34,054 nt of DNA from Leptospira sp. GTDB taxonomy: Bacteria; Spirochaetota; Leptospiria; Leptospirales; Leptospiraceae. Location of the stretch: NCBI GenBank assembly GCA_020831715.1, contig JAFIGA010000049.1, positions 1 to 34,054 on the forward strand, in the 5' to 3' direction. Positions 16,310-27,386 of this stretch are shown in pieces. The notes beneath the pieces are model-generated. The model was not told the DNA's origin, made no database searches, and was given only the letters and a program-made list of their open reading frames with translations. Both the position numbers and the translations under genes were made by a program. Position 1 is the stretch's first letter, and every line of letters starts with the position of its first letter.

Positions 16310-17395
16310 GTGATTAACCGAATCATTATATTTTTATTATTGTATATTTTTTTAAATGGTTGTGACGTAAATAGATTCATTAATAAACCATCATCTTCTG
16401 ATCCTGCACAAGATTTCCTTTTGTTTTTATTATTATCAAGAGAAGATAGCAATTATGATTTATATCGATACAATCCTAATCCCAATCTTGGTTTAGGTGA
16501 GGTTCGACCGAATGCTGTTCGATTCAGCCTACCTAATAGAGAGGAGGATAGATCCGGTCGAATCAATTTAATTTTCATTCATGGTTGGAACTTTAAAGAG
16601 AGAAATTCTGATCCACCTGCTGACTTTGCCTATAAAATTGCTCAGATAGAAGATACCTGGTTGAACGCAATTCAATTCATAGATAAACTGGATACTAACA
16701 TACAGGATAGGTTTAATTTTTATTTTTATACTTATAGAACTTCCAACCGAATTTTCGATAATGGCAGAAGGTTTTTGAATGAAACAACTAGATTCTTTAA
16801 GGATGAAGATCAGATTGTTGTTGTAGCCCACTCCATGGGTGGTCTTGTAACAAGAGAAGCTATGCTTCAATCTCAAGAAAGGGATTTATACAATGGTCTT
16901 ATCAGTTTAGGAACACCCTATTTCGGATCACCATTTGCAGTATCTGATTTTGTAGGATTCAATCCGATACTCCAGGAGCTTGTTTCATTCTACACAAGTA
17001 CCGACGGTGGTAGAGATCTTGCCCATTCGAATCAATTGGATAATCAGGTAGAGATTTCAGGTGGAATCAATCTTTACTTAGATCGATTGTCAGCTATTAA
17101 TGAATCTTTGGACTCAAGAACAGTTGCTTATTATGGGAATATGACGGATTGCAATTTAGGGGAGTTGGTACTTTACCAAACCAGTTGCAATATATTGAAA
17201 AATCAAAACGTAGCATTTGAAATCAACGATGCTATTGTGCTTGGAAACAGCGCTCGGCTAGGTGGAAGAGCGAAAGAAACAATTCAGAAAGAAAACTTTG
17301 ACCATAGCATGCTCGCTTTTAGAATCATTGATACAGAAGCGGGAGAGACTTTCTTCTTGGAAGTTATGAATAAGATTTTGAATACAACTTGGTAA
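16310..17395 (+). CDS. Putative lipoprotein lipase/esterase (alpha/beta hydrolase)
   Basis: A 361-residue exported protein with a lipobox LNGC (Cys18), so it is probably membrane-anchored outside the cytoplasm. It has an alpha/beta hydrolase core: the oxyanion HGWN (91-94), the nucleophile elbow AHSMGG (Ser175), an LGTPYFGSP segment typical of PGAP1/lipase-class enzymes, then Asp307 and His332 (FDHSM) as likely triad partners. It should cleave an ester, perhaps of a host or environmental lipid; the substrate is unknown. The start is GTG at 16310, four bases after the methyltransferase stop. The 3-prime end overlaps the convergent symporter gene by 32 bases. Confidence 0.8.
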   Translation: MINRIIIFLLLYIFLNGCDVNRFINKPSSSDPAQDFLLFLLLSREDSNYDLYRYNPNPNLGLGEVRPNAVRFSLPNREEDRSGRINLIFIHGWNFKERNSDPPADFAYKIAQIEDTWLNAIQFIDKLDTNIQDRFNFYFYTYRTSNRIFDNGRRFLNETTRFFKDEDQIVVVAHSMGGLVTREAMLQSQERDLYNGLISLGTPYFGSPFAVSDFVGFNPILQELVSFYTSTDGGRDLAHSNQLDNQVEISGGINLYLDRLSAINESLDSRTVAYYGNMTDCNLGELVLYQTSCNILKNQNVAFEINDAIVLGNSARLGGRAKETIQKENFDHSMLAFRIIDTEAGETFFLEVMNKILNTTW

Positions 17396-19088
17396 TTGAT
17401 ATTTTAAGAAATATTAATGATAGAAAAAATACTATCGAATAGACAATAATTTCCAAAGTAGTTCCAAAAAATATCTTTCCAAATCCCGATAAACCGGAGA
17501 ATACTGAAACTATAGCAAGAAAACAAGATTGCAATACCAATAGCCAATTGGATTTATAGGTGGGGAGTTGAAACTCGGAAGCAATCTTTTTCCATCCTAA
17601 ACCACTCGGTTTTACTTTTTCATAAAACTCCTTCAAAAGTTCTCTATCTCCACTTGGAAATAAATAGGTTACTAGAATTACTATAGCAATAGTAATAATT
17701 GCTGTTAATCCTGCGGAAAATGGAAATTGAATATCCGTAGTCAACTTGATAATGGAAAATACAATTGGTGCGGCAACGAAACCCGAAAGTTCTGACCATG
17801 CTGTAATCCTCCACCAAAACCACCTGAATACAAGGGCGAATCCTATTCCCGAGGATGCTTCAATAATAAAAAACCAAGCAGAGCTCACCCTATCCATCAA
17901 ATAAAATGTAATATAAAGAGAAATAACACCTGATAGGAATTGCAAAAAGTAGGAAAGCTTTAAGTAAGAATTGTCAGTTCGATTCTTCCATATAAATGGT
18001 TTACTCAAGTCATTCACCAAGTAAGACGCTCCCCAATTCAAATGAGTGGCAATGGTTGAGAGGTAGGCGGCAATAAAAGTTGCAATTACAAATCCTTTTC
18101 CACCCTTCTCCAAGGCGGGTTCAACCATGAGTATAAAGCCCTTACCCTTATCGGACTCACTTAAATCCGGAAATAAAACCAAACTACATAATGCAACAAT
18201 GATCCAAGGCCATGGACGCAAGAAATAATGCGTGAATAAAAACCATAAACTTGCCTTGGAAGCATCGATTTCATTTTTTGATGCAATAATCCTTTGCGCT
18301 ATGTAGCCACCACCGCCCGGTTCGGAACCCGGGTACCAAGATGTCCACCACAACACCAAAACAAGTACCAGGTATCCTGACCATTCTTGTTCCGGTGGAA
18401 AAAAGTTGAATTTATCAACGGGTAGTTTATCTTGCAATCCTTGCAATCCACCAATTTCGGGAAGATCCAAACTGAAATAGGCAAGTAAAACACAACCAAC
18501 CATTGCAAAGAAAAATTGAAATACATCAATATAAGATATTCCACCCAAGCCCAAAAGTGAAGTGTATATAAAAGCAAATGAAAATAAAAATAGAAGAGCA
18601 TAGACTGCAATCTCCGGATCCAAAAATGCTTGCAGAATTTTATACATAGCAAGATTCACCCAAGCGATGATGATGATATTCATCATTCCGCCCAAATAGA
18701 ATGCTTTGGATCCACGTAGAATCTTGGCACCTATTCCACTGTAGCGAAGTTCCAGAAATTCCAGATCAGTGAGTACACCCGAACGTTTCCAAAGTGGTGC
18801 GAACAAGAATACAGTAACAACAGCACCTAACGCCATATACCACCACACCCAGTTTCCGGATATTCCATCTTTGGAAATAATTTCGGTAACAGCAAGTGGA
18901 GTATCAGCGGCAAATGTTGTTGCCACCATAGCAGTACCGGCAACAAACCAAGGGAGTTTTCCTTCTGCTTTAAAATAGGAATTGAGTGTCTTGTTCTTTC
19001 TGGAATAAAATATTGCGATTCCAATAGTAATCAACAAAAAACCAACCAAAGTGAGCCAATCAATTGTTGTTAACTGAATCAGGTTCAT
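17364..19088 (-). CDS. Sodium:solute symporter (SSS family)
   Basis: A 574-residue membrane protein of the SSS family, which imports sugars, organic acids or amino acids with sodium. The opening helix, IGIAIFYSRKNKTLNSYF followed by WFVAGTAMVATTFAADTPLAV, is diagnostic, and about 13 membrane helices follow. A GGGYIAQRI stretch near 260 and the LNWGASYLVNDL region match conserved family segments. The substrate cannot be told. It is the last gene of the lptD-gatCA-hisF operon, starting 3 bases after hisF without a clear ribosome binding site. Confidence 0.88.
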   Translation of the reverse strand: MNLIQLTTIDWLTLVGFLLITIGIAIFYSRKNKTLNSYFKAEGKLPWFVAGTAMVATTFAADTPLAVTEIISKDGISGNWVWWYMALGAVVTVFLFAPLWKRSGVLTDLEFLELRYSGIGAKILRGSKAFYLGGMMNIIIIAWVNLAMYKILQAFLDPEIAVYALLFLFSFAFIYTSLLGLGGISYIDVFQFFFAMVGCVLLAYFSLDLPEIGGLQGLQDKLPVDKFNFFPPEQEWSGYLVLVLVLWWTSWYPGSEPGGGGYIAQRIIASKNEIDASKASLWFLFTHYFLRPWPWIIVALCSLVLFPDLSESDKGKGFILMVEPALEKGGKGFVIATFIAAYLSTIATHLNWGASYLVNDLSKPFIWKNRTDNSYLKLSYFLQFLSGVISLYITFYLMDRVSSAWFFIIEASSGIGFALVFRWFWWRITAWSELSGFVAAPIVFSIIKLTTDIQFPFSAGLTAIITIAIVILVTYLFPSGDRELLKEFYEKVKPSGLGWKKIASEFQLPTYKSNWLLVLQSCFLAIVSVFSGLSGFGKIFFGTTLEIIVYSIVFFLSLIFLKISITKLYSKSYS

Positions 19089-19091
19089 AGT

Positions 19092-19859
19092 TTAAAGTCT
19101 TACTTGAATACCCATTTCTTTCATAGCATGTTTGGTTTCTTTAATGGAATATTCTCCGAAATGAAAGATAGAAGCCGCTAAAACAGCATCTGCTCCTCCG
19201 CGAAGTATTGCCTCAGACATATGCTCCGGATTCCCGGCTCCACCGGATGCTATCACCGGAATATTCGTATTCTCACATATCAATTGAAGCATAGGAATAT
19301 CAAATCCGTCTTTGGTTCCATCTCGATCCATGGAAGTAAGAAGGATCTCTCCTGCTCCGGCAAATTCTGCTTCCTGAGCCCAGTCCAAGACTTCCCTGCC
19401 CGTTGGAGTTCTTCCACCATGGAGATAGATTTCAAATCTCTCTCTCTCCTGATTGAATCTGGCATCTATGGCACAGACTATACACTGTGATCCAAATATC
19501 TCGGAACTTTCGGTGAGGAGTTCCGGTCTTTCAAATGCGGCAGTATTGATAGACACTTTATCCGCTCCCATTTGCAACACACCTCGAACGTCATCCAAAG
19601 TTCTGATCCCGCCACCTACAGTGAATGGGATGAAAATTTTGGAAGCTATCTCTTCTACCAAATGAATTAAAATATCCCTCTTATCAGAGGATGCGGTAAT
19701 ATCCAAAAAGCAAAGCTCATCGGCTAAACTTTCTTCATAGGCAATAGCGGAGGTTACAGGGTCGCCGGCATCGACCAAATTGACGAAGTTGATCCCCTTT
19801 ACAACTCTACCGTTCTTAATATCAAGACAAGGGATGATTCTTTTGGTTAATTCATCCAA
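19092..19859 (-). CDS. hisF: Imidazole glycerol phosphate synthase cyclase subunit
   Basis: HisF makes imidazole glycerol phosphate and AICAR in histidine synthesis, using ammonia from its partner HisH, which is not in this window. The TIM barrel is complete, with [18 protein letters not shown] near the start, FTVGGGIR, and SGGAGNPEH. The catalytic pair is Asp13 and Asp132. I place the start at TTG 19859, giving MDELTKRI as in other HisF proteins, with GGAG ten bases upstream and two bases after the gatA stop. A longer in-frame start at ATG 19886 would overlap gatA and add nine unlikely residues. Confidence 0.93.
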   Translation of the reverse strand: MDELTKRIIPCLDIKNGRVVKGINFVNLVDAGDPVTSAIAYEESLADELCFLDITASSDKRDILIHLVEEIASKIFIPFTVGGGIRTLDDVRGVLQMGADKVSINTAAFERPELLTESSEIFGSQCIVCAIDARFNQERERFEIYLHGGRTPTGREVLDWAQEAEFAGAGEILLTSMDRDGTKDGFDIPMLQLICENTNIPVIASGGAGNPEHMSEAILRGGADAVLAASIFHFGEYSIKETKHAMKEMGIQVRL

Positions 19860-19860
19860 A

Positions 19861-21327
19861 TTAAGAAATCTCCTTGGGAAGATCAATCCTTAGCTCATCA
19901 AATTCTGACATCAGCTTAGAAACAGAAAGAATCTTTTTTTCCTCTTCATTGGAGGCAGTTATCTGAATTCCTATGGGCAAACCTTTTTCATCCAATCCTG
20001 CCGGAATAGATATTCCGGGAAGCCCCGCCAAATTAACGCTAGTTGTCAAAATATCGGCTTTGTACATCTGAACCGGATCTTTCGTTTTTTCCCCGATTTT
20101 AAATGCAGTTGTAGGACTGGTTGGCTGTAAGATGATGTCAACTTTTCCGAAGAATTTTTTGTATTTTTCTTGGATGAGAACTCGTGCCTTCTGAGCCTTT
20201 CCATAATAGGCATCATAATAACCACTGGATAGAGAAAAAGTACCTAGTAAGATTCTTCTCTTAACCTCTGTTCCAAAACCTTGGGTTCTGGACTCAATAT
20301 ACAAATCTTCCAACTTCTTAGCCGATGTGTCCCGGTATCCATATTTAATTCCGTCAAAACGAGAAAGATTCGAAGAACATTCTGCGGTTGCAATGATATA
20401 ATAGATAGGTATCGATGATTGAAATAGAGAGAAATCCAATTCTACAATCTCTGCTCCCTTGCCTTTCAATAGTTCTACCACTTTATTGAACTTAGATGCC
20501 ACACCTGAATCCCAGTGATCTTCTTCACCTTTCATGATACCAATTTTCATACCGGTTAAACCGGATTCTACAAAATCGGAAACATAAGGCGGATTGGATT
20601 TGGAAGTGCTGTCTCGATAATCTTTACCGGAAATAACACTGAACACATCTGATATCCCCAATATATCATTGGAAAGTGGACCGATCTGATCCAAGGAAGA
20701 AGCATAAGCAACCAAGCCATATCTTGAAACTCTGCCATAGGTAGGTTTCAATCCATAAATTCCACATAAGGATGCCGGTTGTCGAATAGATCCACCTGTA
20801 TCCGAACCAAGTGTAACCGGAAGAAATTGAGCCGCAACTGCCGCAGCAGACCCTCCACTCGAACCACCCGGTATACAATTCGTATCAAAAGGATTTGTAG
20901 TTATCTGATAGGCGGAATTTTCAGTGGAAGAACCCATAGCGAATTCATCCATATTCAGCCTGGGAAACAATACAAAGCCTTTCTCCTTTAACTTCTCGAT
21001 AGCCGTTGCATCATAGGGTGATACAAAATTCTCTAAAATTTTAGAGGCACAAGTAGTCTTGATTCCCTTGATACAGATATTATCTTTGATACCAATGGGA
21101 ATTCCATCAAATTCGGATAGTGGGTTACCTGATTTTCTTCTTTTGGATGATTCTTCTGCTTGTTTAAGAATGAATTCTTTTTCCAAAGAAAGAAAAGCGC
21201 GGATTTTCGGATCCAATTTTTCAATTCTATCCAAATACGACTTAGCGAGATCCAATGGATCGAAGGATCCGTCATTCAGACCTTTTTTAATATCCGAATA
21301 TTTTTTTCCAATTATATCGATCATCAT
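19861..21327 (-). CDS. gatA: Aspartyl/glutamyl-tRNA amidotransferase subunit A
   Basis: GatA hydrolyses glutamine and passes ammonia to GatB to correct mischarged Glu-tRNA-Gln (or Asp-tRNA-Asn). The amidase signature has the full Ser-Ser-Lys triad: Lys81 ([10 protein letters not shown]), Ser156 (GGSSGGS) and Ser180 ([10 protein letters not shown]), at offsets matching known GatA proteins. The length of 488 is normal. The start overlaps gatC as ATGA. No gatB is present, so it lies elsewhere in the genome. Confidence 0.97.
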   Translation of the reverse strand: MMIDIIGKKYSDIKKGLNDGSFDPLDLAKSYLDRIEKLDPKIRAFLSLEKEFILKQAEESSKRRKSGNPLSEFDGIPIGIKDNICIKGIKTTCASKILENFVSPYDATAIEKLKEKGFVLFPRLNMDEFAMGSSTENSAYQITTNPFDTNCIPGGSSGGSAAAVAAQFLPVTLGSDTGGSIRQPASLCGIYGLKPTYGRVSRYGLVAYASSLDQIGPLSNDILGISDVFSVISGKDYRDSTSKSNPPYVSDFVESGLTGMKIGIMKGEEDHWDSGVASKFNKVVELLKGKGAEIVELDFSLFQSSIPIYYIIATAECSSNLSRFDGIKYGYRDTSAKKLEDLYIESRTQGFGTEVKRRILLGTFSLSSGYYDAYYGKAQKARVLIQEKYKKFFGKVDIILQPTSPTTAFKIGEKTKDPVQMYKADILTTSVNLAGLPGISIPAGLDEKGLPIGIQITASNEEEKKILSVSKLMSEFDELRIDLPKEIS

Positions 21328-21608
21328 GTTTCAATTACCTTGGGAACCACTATATATCCATTTTCATAATCCGGTGCAATGGAAGAAAGATCATCTCTGG
21401 TTAGAGTATTCTCAACCTCGTCACGTCTTGTGATATTTTCTTGAACTGCATATACGGAATCTTCAGCTATCGAGCTGGTATCCAAAGATTTTACCTGATC
21501 CACATAGTCCAAAACCTTATTAAAATCATTCAAGAAACCTTGCGCCTCTTCCTCTTTAACCTTCAATCTTGCCAAACCGGCAATGTTTTTGAGTGTTTCT
21601 AAATCCAT
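21324..21608 (-). CDS. gatC: Aspartyl/glutamyl-tRNA amidotransferase subunit C
   Basis: The 94-residue GatC stabilises the GatA-GatB interface of the amidotransferase. It shows the typical LARLKV segment near residue 12, [11 protein letters not shown] in the middle, and a late R.D..... P..ENGY.VVPKV ending. A strong ribosome binding site (AGAGG five bases before the ATG) supports the start. It lies 25 bases after the sugar transferase gene and overlaps gatA by four bases. Confidence 0.95.
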   Translation of the reverse strand: MDLETLKNIAGLARLKVKEEEAQGFLNDFNKVLDYVDQVKSLDTSSIAEDSVYAVQENITRRDEVENTLTRDDLSSIAPDYENGYIVVPKVIET

Positions 21609-21633
21609 ATTTTCCTCTTAAAACAATTCATTC

Positions 21634-23043
21634 TCAATATGCGTTTTTATTAAAAACGCCTTTCAATGGTGTAAGTATTATGATTTTAATATCAAATAGC
21701 AAACTCCAATTCTCAATATAATAAATATCTGCTTCGATCCTATCATCAATGGAAGTATCCCCACGGAGACCTTGGATCTGAGCCCAGCCGGTGATTCCTG
21801 CCTTGACTGCATGTCTCCGCATATAATGCCTATGCTTCAATTGAAACTGTTCCACAAAATAGGGTCGTTCCGGGCGCGGTCCCACCACAGACATACTTCC
21901 CATTAACACATTAAAAAACTGAGGTGTCTCGTCCAATGACAATTTCCTGAGAATTCCACCAATTTTGGTAACCCTAGGATCGTTGGGAGTAGTCCATTTT
22001 GTATCGGAATCTTTCTTTTCTTGAACAAGCATAGTTCGAAACTTGAGCATCTGAAAGCTCTTATTATCCAGGCCCACTCTTTCTTGTTTATGAAAAACAG
22101 GTCCCCTACTTGTCAACTTAATCAAAATTGCCATTGCAATATAGAATGGAGAAAAGAGTAAAATGAATACTGAAGAAAATATAACATCAAATACTCGTTT
22201 GATCACACGATTATATCCCAGACGTATCGGAATATTTCGAATAGAGATCACAGGTATTCCTTCCATTACCTCGACTCTTCCCCTTGCTGTAATGAACTCT
22301 TCGTAACTGGGAATTACCTTTAGATCTATACCATAGTAGTCGCATAAATCAATCGCATCCTTTAGATTTCCTCCTTCCTCCAGAGAAAAAGCATAAATAA
22401 CCAAATCAGGCTTGGTTTCATTTAAAATGTTTTCGAATTCTTTCCATTTTCCAATAACCATCTTAGGATCTACGGCTTTCGGGAGAAGATTCTTCTTTCC
22501 GATAACGAAACCGGCTATTACATAACCATAGATTGAGTGTTTTTTGATTGATTCCTGAAAACCAAGAGCATTTTTGCCGGTTCCTAAAATCACGACAGAC
22601 CTTAGGTTATACCCTTTCTTCCTTAGATTACGTAAAATTCCTCTAAGGATGAAATGAGCAATGGAAATAGTAATGGGAGCTATAATTGCATAAAAAGTAA
22701 TAATCAATCGAGAAAAACTTTCTCCGCGAAAGAAAAACAAAACAGCCAATATAAAAACTAAATTGATAAATACTCCCGATGTGATTGCAAGAAACTCATC
22801 GGAAAAGATAAGACCAGGTCTTGGGTGATAGAGATCAATAGAAAGGAATCCCAATATCTGAGTAATTCCCAATACAATACCCAAAATAATATAACTTTGA
22901 ATATCTATAGTTGATAAAAATAGAGCGGGGTTCTCTTCGGAGAGATATCTTACAATAAAAGCAAGACCAAAAGAAGTAATTGCCCAGAATAAATCCAAAG
23001 AGACAAATAGTAGTTTAAAAGACTGACTTCTCTCTTTGAGCAT
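21634..23043 (-). CDS. Undecaprenyl-phosphate sugar-1-phosphate transferase (WbaP/WcaJ type)
   Basis: This 469-residue inner-membrane enzyme would start synthesis of an O-antigen or other surface glycan by moving a sugar phosphate onto undecaprenyl phosphate. Four or five N-terminal membrane helices are followed by a Rossmann-like CoA-binding domain (GTGKNALG, 154-161), another hydrophobic segment (287-308) and the catalytic domain, with KRVFDV (282-287), KFRTM (334-338), [11 protein letters not shown] (370-380) and VGPRPERP (387-394). Its ATG shares one base with the lptD stop (TAATG), so it is coupled to LPS export. Which sugar it transfers is unknown. Confidence 0.92.
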   Translation of the reverse strand: MLKERSQSFKLLFVSLDLFWAITSFGLAFIVRYLSEENPALFLSTIDIQSYIILGIVLGITQILGFLSIDLYHPRPGLIFSDEFLAITSGVFINLVFILAVLFFFRGESFSRLIITFYAIIAPITISIAHFILRGILRNLRKKGYNLRSVVILGTGKNALGFQESIKKHSIYGYVIAGFVIGKKNLLPKAVDPKMVIGKWKEFENILNETKPDLVIYAFSLEEGGNLKDAIDLCDYYGIDLKVIPSYEEFITARGRVEVMEGIPVISIRNIPIRLGYNRVIKRVFDVIFSSVFILLFSPFYIAMAILIKLTSRGPVFHKQERVGLDNKSFQMLKFRTMLVQEKKDSDTKWTTPNDPRVTKIGGILRKLSLDETPQFFNVLMGSMSVVGPRPERPYFVEQFQLKHRHYMRRHAVKAGITGWAQIQGLRGDTSIDDRIEADIYYIENWSLLFDIKIIILTPLKGVFNKNAY

Positions 23044-26009
23044 TAATTAATCTCTCCTCGAAGCTGTCCATCAACAGTATCCAATGGTTGTTTTCTAAAT
23101 CGATAAATCCTGGCTCTCGTTGCAGGAGTACCATCTTGTGAACCCAAAGAGAAATTGGTTAGAGATACGGAAAAAAATACAGATTGATCATAGAATGTCA
23201 ACTGTCTATCACCTGCAAATCCACCCGGGAATGCTCTAAGATTCATACTGTATCCAATTCTGTATTCCCAGTTGTGAAGATTCATCTTCAAAGTTGTCAT
23301 AAATCGATTGATATTAAAAACAGTTTTCTGTCTTTCCGATGAGCCTTCAGCCCCTAGCCCCTGAGCTATATCGCGATAGAGATTGGTTCTGTTGTAGTTG
23401 ATTCCTGTTTCCTGACCAAACATATTTTGATCCATACCTAGATTATAATAGTCAAATTGATTAAAATTTGTTAATCTCCAAGGTTCAGTAACACGGCTAT
23501 CCAATTCAAAATCCATTCCTATAGATCTTGTAACCTTTACATCGGTTCGAAGAAAAAATCTATAACTATCCAAGAAATTATTTCTATATACATGATACCA
23601 AGTTCCACCCGCTTCAAAACTGCGAATATTTCGAATGAAAGGAGTTGCAAATCCTCCCATTTTGTAAGAAAGAGTCAAATGATTACTCAAGGGACGATTT
23701 TGTGGAGTATGGTATACAAAATCATTATTGATAAATACTCCCGAATAAAAACTTCTCTGTCTCTCCAAAAGAGTGGGTCTTCTGTTCTTGAAGCCGTCCA
23801 GAAAATCCACAAAGCCGGACAATCGAAAAACTGTAAAATACCACCTTTCACTTTCGGTGGGACCCGGTTGGTATTCCCCGGAATATTTTCTGAAATCTTT
23901 GATTGTTCGAACAGATACTTCCCAATCATCCAATGCATACGACTCCAATGCAATTTCCGCCTCATTTACTCGTGCATTTCCAAAGATTGGATCCTTGAAT
24001 CCCACTTTGTCGACATCCATTTTTCTATAATTAGTAGTCAAGAATAGAGCCGGAACTCCTATTCGAAGCTCATGATTTTGTCTTACATATTGAAATGTAT
24101 CTTGTCCCAAGAAATCTCTTTGGGCTAAATTCGCAGGATTGGATGGGCTGTTAATGTCATTACCACTCCCCGGAAAGTCAACTGTATTCTGTCTCGCACC
24201 GGCATGTGCCGATGGTGTGAAAGAAACATACTCGCCCATCGGCATAGTCGTTCTTAAGCCGGTTTCCCCCACCGTTAGATTCTGAGATCTCAATACAAAA
24301 TCCTGAAATCTTCCAAAAGGGTCATTCAATGAATCTGAACCTGGAGGAGGAAACGGCAATTGCCTTTGTACCGGAGGTCCGTAAAATTTCGTTGTGGAAT
24401 TCGTAAATAAAAGATCCCAGTAAATTGGCGATTCAAAATAAGGAGTCGTTCCCACCTGAGAAGAATTGAGAATTTGAATTACAGGTGCTGTATCCATCGT
24501 AGGGAAATAACCTTCAGCTTGGATCTGATAGAATAAATTTCTCTTGGCACCAATCGAAACAGTTAGATCTCCACGACTTTCGATATAATCGAAACTCCAA
24601 TCCAACATATTCCGAATCAATCCGAAGCGTTGGTCTCTCTGAGTATAAAGTCCTTGGATTGAGTTGGAAGGGAGATACCTATTTCCATATTCATAATCGA
24701 AATTCAATTGATTTTGATTCTCGTATTTCAATTGAATATTTCTGGTTCCGTCTTTGGTCACATCGTTTTGCTTGGAGTTTATATTAATATTTGTCTTCCA
24801 CCAAGGCTCATACTCTTGCCCAATATCTCGAAAAGGGAGTCCATAGTTGGGAAATAGTTCCCCTCGATCAACTTGATTGGTAGTGGCAATACCACCTAAT
24901 CTAAATCGGTCTTCAAATGCACTGGTGATTTCATTCCTCTTGTGATTCGCATAACCCAAGTCTATATTATAATTCAGCCAGGGCGAAACCTTCCACATAT
25001 TAATTTGTGCAGCTTGTCCGGTCTTCTCGTACATATCGAATCGGAATTGGTAACCATGTGGAAGAATAATACTGTCCGGATAAGGATCAGACCATTGGTA
25101 GCTATTTTGCAAGAACCACCCTTGAGTATTATTTTTACCCGCTTGTAGATTCCATCCATTTCCACTGGATGAATTGTATATCATAGGCAACCAGAATAGT
25201 GTCGTTCCACCAACTTGGTAAGATAATTGAAAAGCTACGATCGAATTGTCTTCATATATTAAAATTTCTTTAGCTTTAAATGTGTAATGGGGTATTTCCG
25301 CATTACAAGCAGTAAAGTATCCCATTTCCATAAGATAACGTTTCTCGTCCAAGCGCTTCATTTTCTCACCGATAAAATATGCCGGATACATACTGGCTTT
25401 ACTGTCGTATATTACGCCTTTTGCCAATTTAAAATCATATAGAAATTTTTCTCCCAATACACGAACGGCTCCGTCATTGTATTCGATACCACCTTCGGCG
25501 TAGATTTCTTGTCTATCGGAATCTATGGAAACAGTCTCGGCTCTAAGCTCTCCGGTTCCAATTTTGACACTTACCTTACCCCGCAAAACCATCACACCTC
25601 CCTTGGTCTTGTCGATGGTTAGAAGCTCTCCTTCGGCGGCATTTTTGATTTGTATTCTTTCTTCGGACTCTGGTTTTTTAGGAAGACTATCGAGTGTCAA
25701 GCTCGGAGTGATGTCGTCGATAGCCATTACTCTCTTAAGTCGTTCTCTCTTAGCGTAGATAGAGCCGGTTGTTGGAACTCCTAATTCGCGGAGGTAATTT
25801 TCCACTTCTCGCTCGGTGAGTGATTCTAAGGACTTACCTGCAAGCTGGGACTTTAAAGACTGCGCCGTGAGTTTTCTTTTTTCATTTTCAGGGTTGGGTT
25901 TTTCTTCCGAACCGCCCCAATCCATAGGTAGACTTAACCCACCTGTCCCTTGGGAGAACAATAATGTTGGGATAAATAAGAGAATTATGAATAAAATCTT
26001 GTATTGCAC
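23043..26009 (-). CDS. lptD: LPS-assembly outer-membrane protein LptD-like
   Basis: The 988-residue protein has a signal peptide (about 1-20), an OstA/LptA-like beta-jellyroll region (about 115-260, with [27 protein letters not shown] strands), and a long C-terminal beta-barrel rich in alternating aromatic residues. This is the architecture of LptD, which inserts LPS in the outer leaflet. Between the signal peptide and jellyroll is a SAP-like helical motif (about 62-98: [19 protein letters not shown]). The start is GTG at 26009, required to keep the signal peptide; no ribosome binding site is obvious. It leads a six-gene operon. LptE is not seen in this window. Confidence 0.85.
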   Translation of the reverse strand: MQYKILFIILLFIPTLLFSQGTGGLSLPMDWGGSEEKPNPENEKRKLTAQSLKSQLAGKSLESLTEREVENYLRELGVPTTGSIYAKRERLKRVMAIDDITPSLTLDSLPKKPESEERIQIKNAAEGELLTIDKTKGGVMVLRGKVSVKIGTGELRAETVSIDSDRQEIYAEGGIEYNDGAVRVLGEKFLYDFKLAKGVIYDSKASMYPAYFIGEKMKRLDEKRYLMEMGYFTACNAEIPHYTFKAKEILIYEDNSIVAFQLSYQVGGTTLFWLPMIYNSSSGNGWNLQAGKNNTQGWFLQNSYQWSDPYPDSIILPHGYQFRFDMYEKTGQAAQINMWKVSPWLNYNIDLGYANHKRNEITSAFEDRFRLGGIATTNQVDRGELFPNYGLPFRDIGQEYEPWWKTNININSKQNDVTKDGTRNIQLKYENQNQLNFDYEYGNRYLPSNSIQGLYTQRDQRFGLIRNMLDWSFDYIESRGDLTVSIGAKRNLFYQIQAEGYFPTMDTAPVIQILNSSQVGTTPYFESPIYWDLLFTNSTTKFYGPPVQRQLPFPPPGSDSLNDPFGRFQDFVLRSQNLTVGETGLRTTMPMGEYVSFTPSAHAGARQNTVDFPGSGNDINSPSNPANLAQRDFLGQDTFQYVRQNHELRIGVPALFLTTNYRKMDVDKVGFKDPIFGNARVNEAEIALESYALDDWEVSVRTIKDFRKYSGEYQPGPTESERWYFTVFRLSGFVDFLDGFKNRRPTLLERQRSFYSGVFINNDFVYHTPQNRPLSNHLTLSYKMGGFATPFIRNIRSFEAGGTWYHVYRNNFLDSYRFFLRTDVKVTRSIGMDFELDSRVTEPWRLTNFNQFDYYNLGMDQNMFGQETGINYNRTNLYRDIAQGLGAEGSSERQKTVFNINRFMTTLKMNLHNWEYRIGYSMNLRAFPGGFAGDRQLTFYDQSVFFSVSLTNFSLGSQDGTPATRARIYRFRKQPLDTVDGQLRGEIN

Positions 26010-26108
26010 ATTAAGATAAAGATAATTGGAGTGGACATTTACGAGTTTTTTTAGGTTTCAAAATATTGCAAATCCGAAATCCTAATTAAACCCAAAAAAG
26101 CACAGTAT

Positions 26109-27242
26109 TTACGCTCTTTCATTGCTTCCTATTGGAAGTTCCATTCGAAGCAAATATTTTTCGTCTTCTTTTAAGGCTTTTATGCTCCCACCATGCTCTC
26201 CAACTATTGCCTGGCTCAAATGAAATCCCAATCCTGCCAAAGTGAAATTTTTTTCATAGCTTCCAACAGTGGTTTTTTCTCGGTTGTTTATCTGGGAAGA
26301 AATACCTTTTCCTGAATCCATAAAATCCACTCTGATGTTGTCTTTTAGCGCGGGGCTCAAATAAATCTTTATGGAAAGCCATTTTTCAGAAGATTGCTCC
26401 TGTTCGTGAATGGACAATCTGCAATAACTGATAATATTTAAAACTGCTTGCTTTAATTTCTGCGGTTTGCAAAATATTTCAGGCAATGCTTTATCATATT
26501 CAATGTTTAAGTTGATCTGATCTTTAATAAAAAGCTGATTGAATAGAGAAAGAATTTCTTGGACAATCTGGTTTACATTTGCCCAAACTAAATGATCTTT
26601 ATCTTCTCTGGCATAATTGATTAGATTTTTTACTATTGTGGAAATCTTATTGGATTCATTAAGGATGGTTTCGAAGTAATGAGAAAAGTCTGAATCTTCT
26701 TTTTCTTTGGATTGCTCCCAACCTAGTTCGGCAAAATTCAAAATACCCATCAGAGGATTATTGATTTCATGAGCGATACCACTGGATAAAATTCCAATTG
26801 ATTCCAATCTCTGACTCTCATAAAGTCGTTCCTGCATGAGGTGAAACGATTTTGTTGATTCAAATTTATAAATAGCCAATTCAATTGTTATATATAATTC
26901 CCTGGCATGGAATGGCTTTATAATATACCCGGATGGTTCCGTTATCTGGGCACGATCCAAGGTGGACTGGTCGGAAAATGCAGTAAGATAAATAATCGGG
27001 ATATTAATTTTGGAGAGGATGATTTTAGAGGTTTCAATACCATCCATACCTTCTCCCAACATAATATCCATAAGAACGACATCAAACTTTTGCTCATTTA
27101 TAATTTCTAGTGCCGATTCTCCGGAATTTGCATATTCAGTCTGATAACCAAATTGTTGCAAAGAATTGCAAATATTGATAGCAATAATTGTCTCGTCTTC
27201 GACAACCAAAATTTTTAACTTTTTTGGATTTTTATGATTCAT
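26109..27242 (-). CDS. Response regulator-histidine kinase hybrid
   Basis: A 377-residue cytoplasmic signalling protein with an N-terminal receiver domain (1-125: Glu15-Asp16, phospho-acceptor Asp59, Thr87, Lys109) and a histidine kinase core. The H-box is SGIAHEINNPLMG (His158), followed by G1 DSGKGIS (309-315) and G2 GLGFHLS (337-343). The N-box reads LNIISYCR, with Tyr273 where the Mg-binding Asn is almost always found, so ATP use may be impaired. There is no membrane segment. It is transcribed away from the MORN lipoprotein gene. Its partner and output are not visible. Confidence 0.88.
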   Translation of the reverse strand: MNHKNPKKLKILVVEDETIIAINICNSLQQFGYQTEYANSGESALEIINEQKFDVVLMDIMLGEGMDGIETSKIILSKINIPIIYLTAFSDQSTLDRAQITEPSGYIIKPFHARELYITIELAIYKFESTKSFHLMQERLYESQRLESIGILSSGIAHEINNPLMGILNFAELGWEQSKEKEDSDFSHYFETILNESNKISTIVKNLINYAREDKDHLVWANVNQIVQEILSLFNQLFIKDQINLNIEYDKALPEIFCKPQKLKQAVLNIISYCRLSIHEQEQSSEKWLSIKIYLSPALKDNIRVDFMDSGKGISSQINNREKTTVGSYEKNFTLAGLGFHLSQAIVGEHGGSIKALKEDEKYLLRMELPIGSNERA

Positions 27243-27340
27243 TTACTAGCTGCAACCTGATAATTCTACTTATTCCATAGATATCATAGGAAATACACCT
27301 TGTTTTTTTCTATTGAATAATTTTTTATGCCAAAAACAAT

Positions 27341-27369
27341 TTGACAATTTTTTGAACTGAATCATTTTA
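27341..27369 (+). promoter_or_regulatory. Promoter of the MORN lipoprotein gene
   Basis: A perfect -35 hexamer, TTGACA (27341-27346), is followed at 17 bases by ATTTTA (27364-27369) in a T/A run, which could serve as a -10. A ribosome binding site, AGGGGA, lies six bases before the ATG at 27387. Confidence 0.5.
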
Positions 27370-27386
27370 AAATTAGGGGAACTCGA

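Noticed and set aside
19860..19886. Start of hisF at ATG 19886
   Set aside because: It would extend into gatA and add residues absent from HisF proteins; TTG 19859 gives the usual N-terminus.
23592..24047. Plus-strand ORF of 151 codons opposite lptD
   Set aside because: Shadow of the beta-barrel coding region; no independent evidence.
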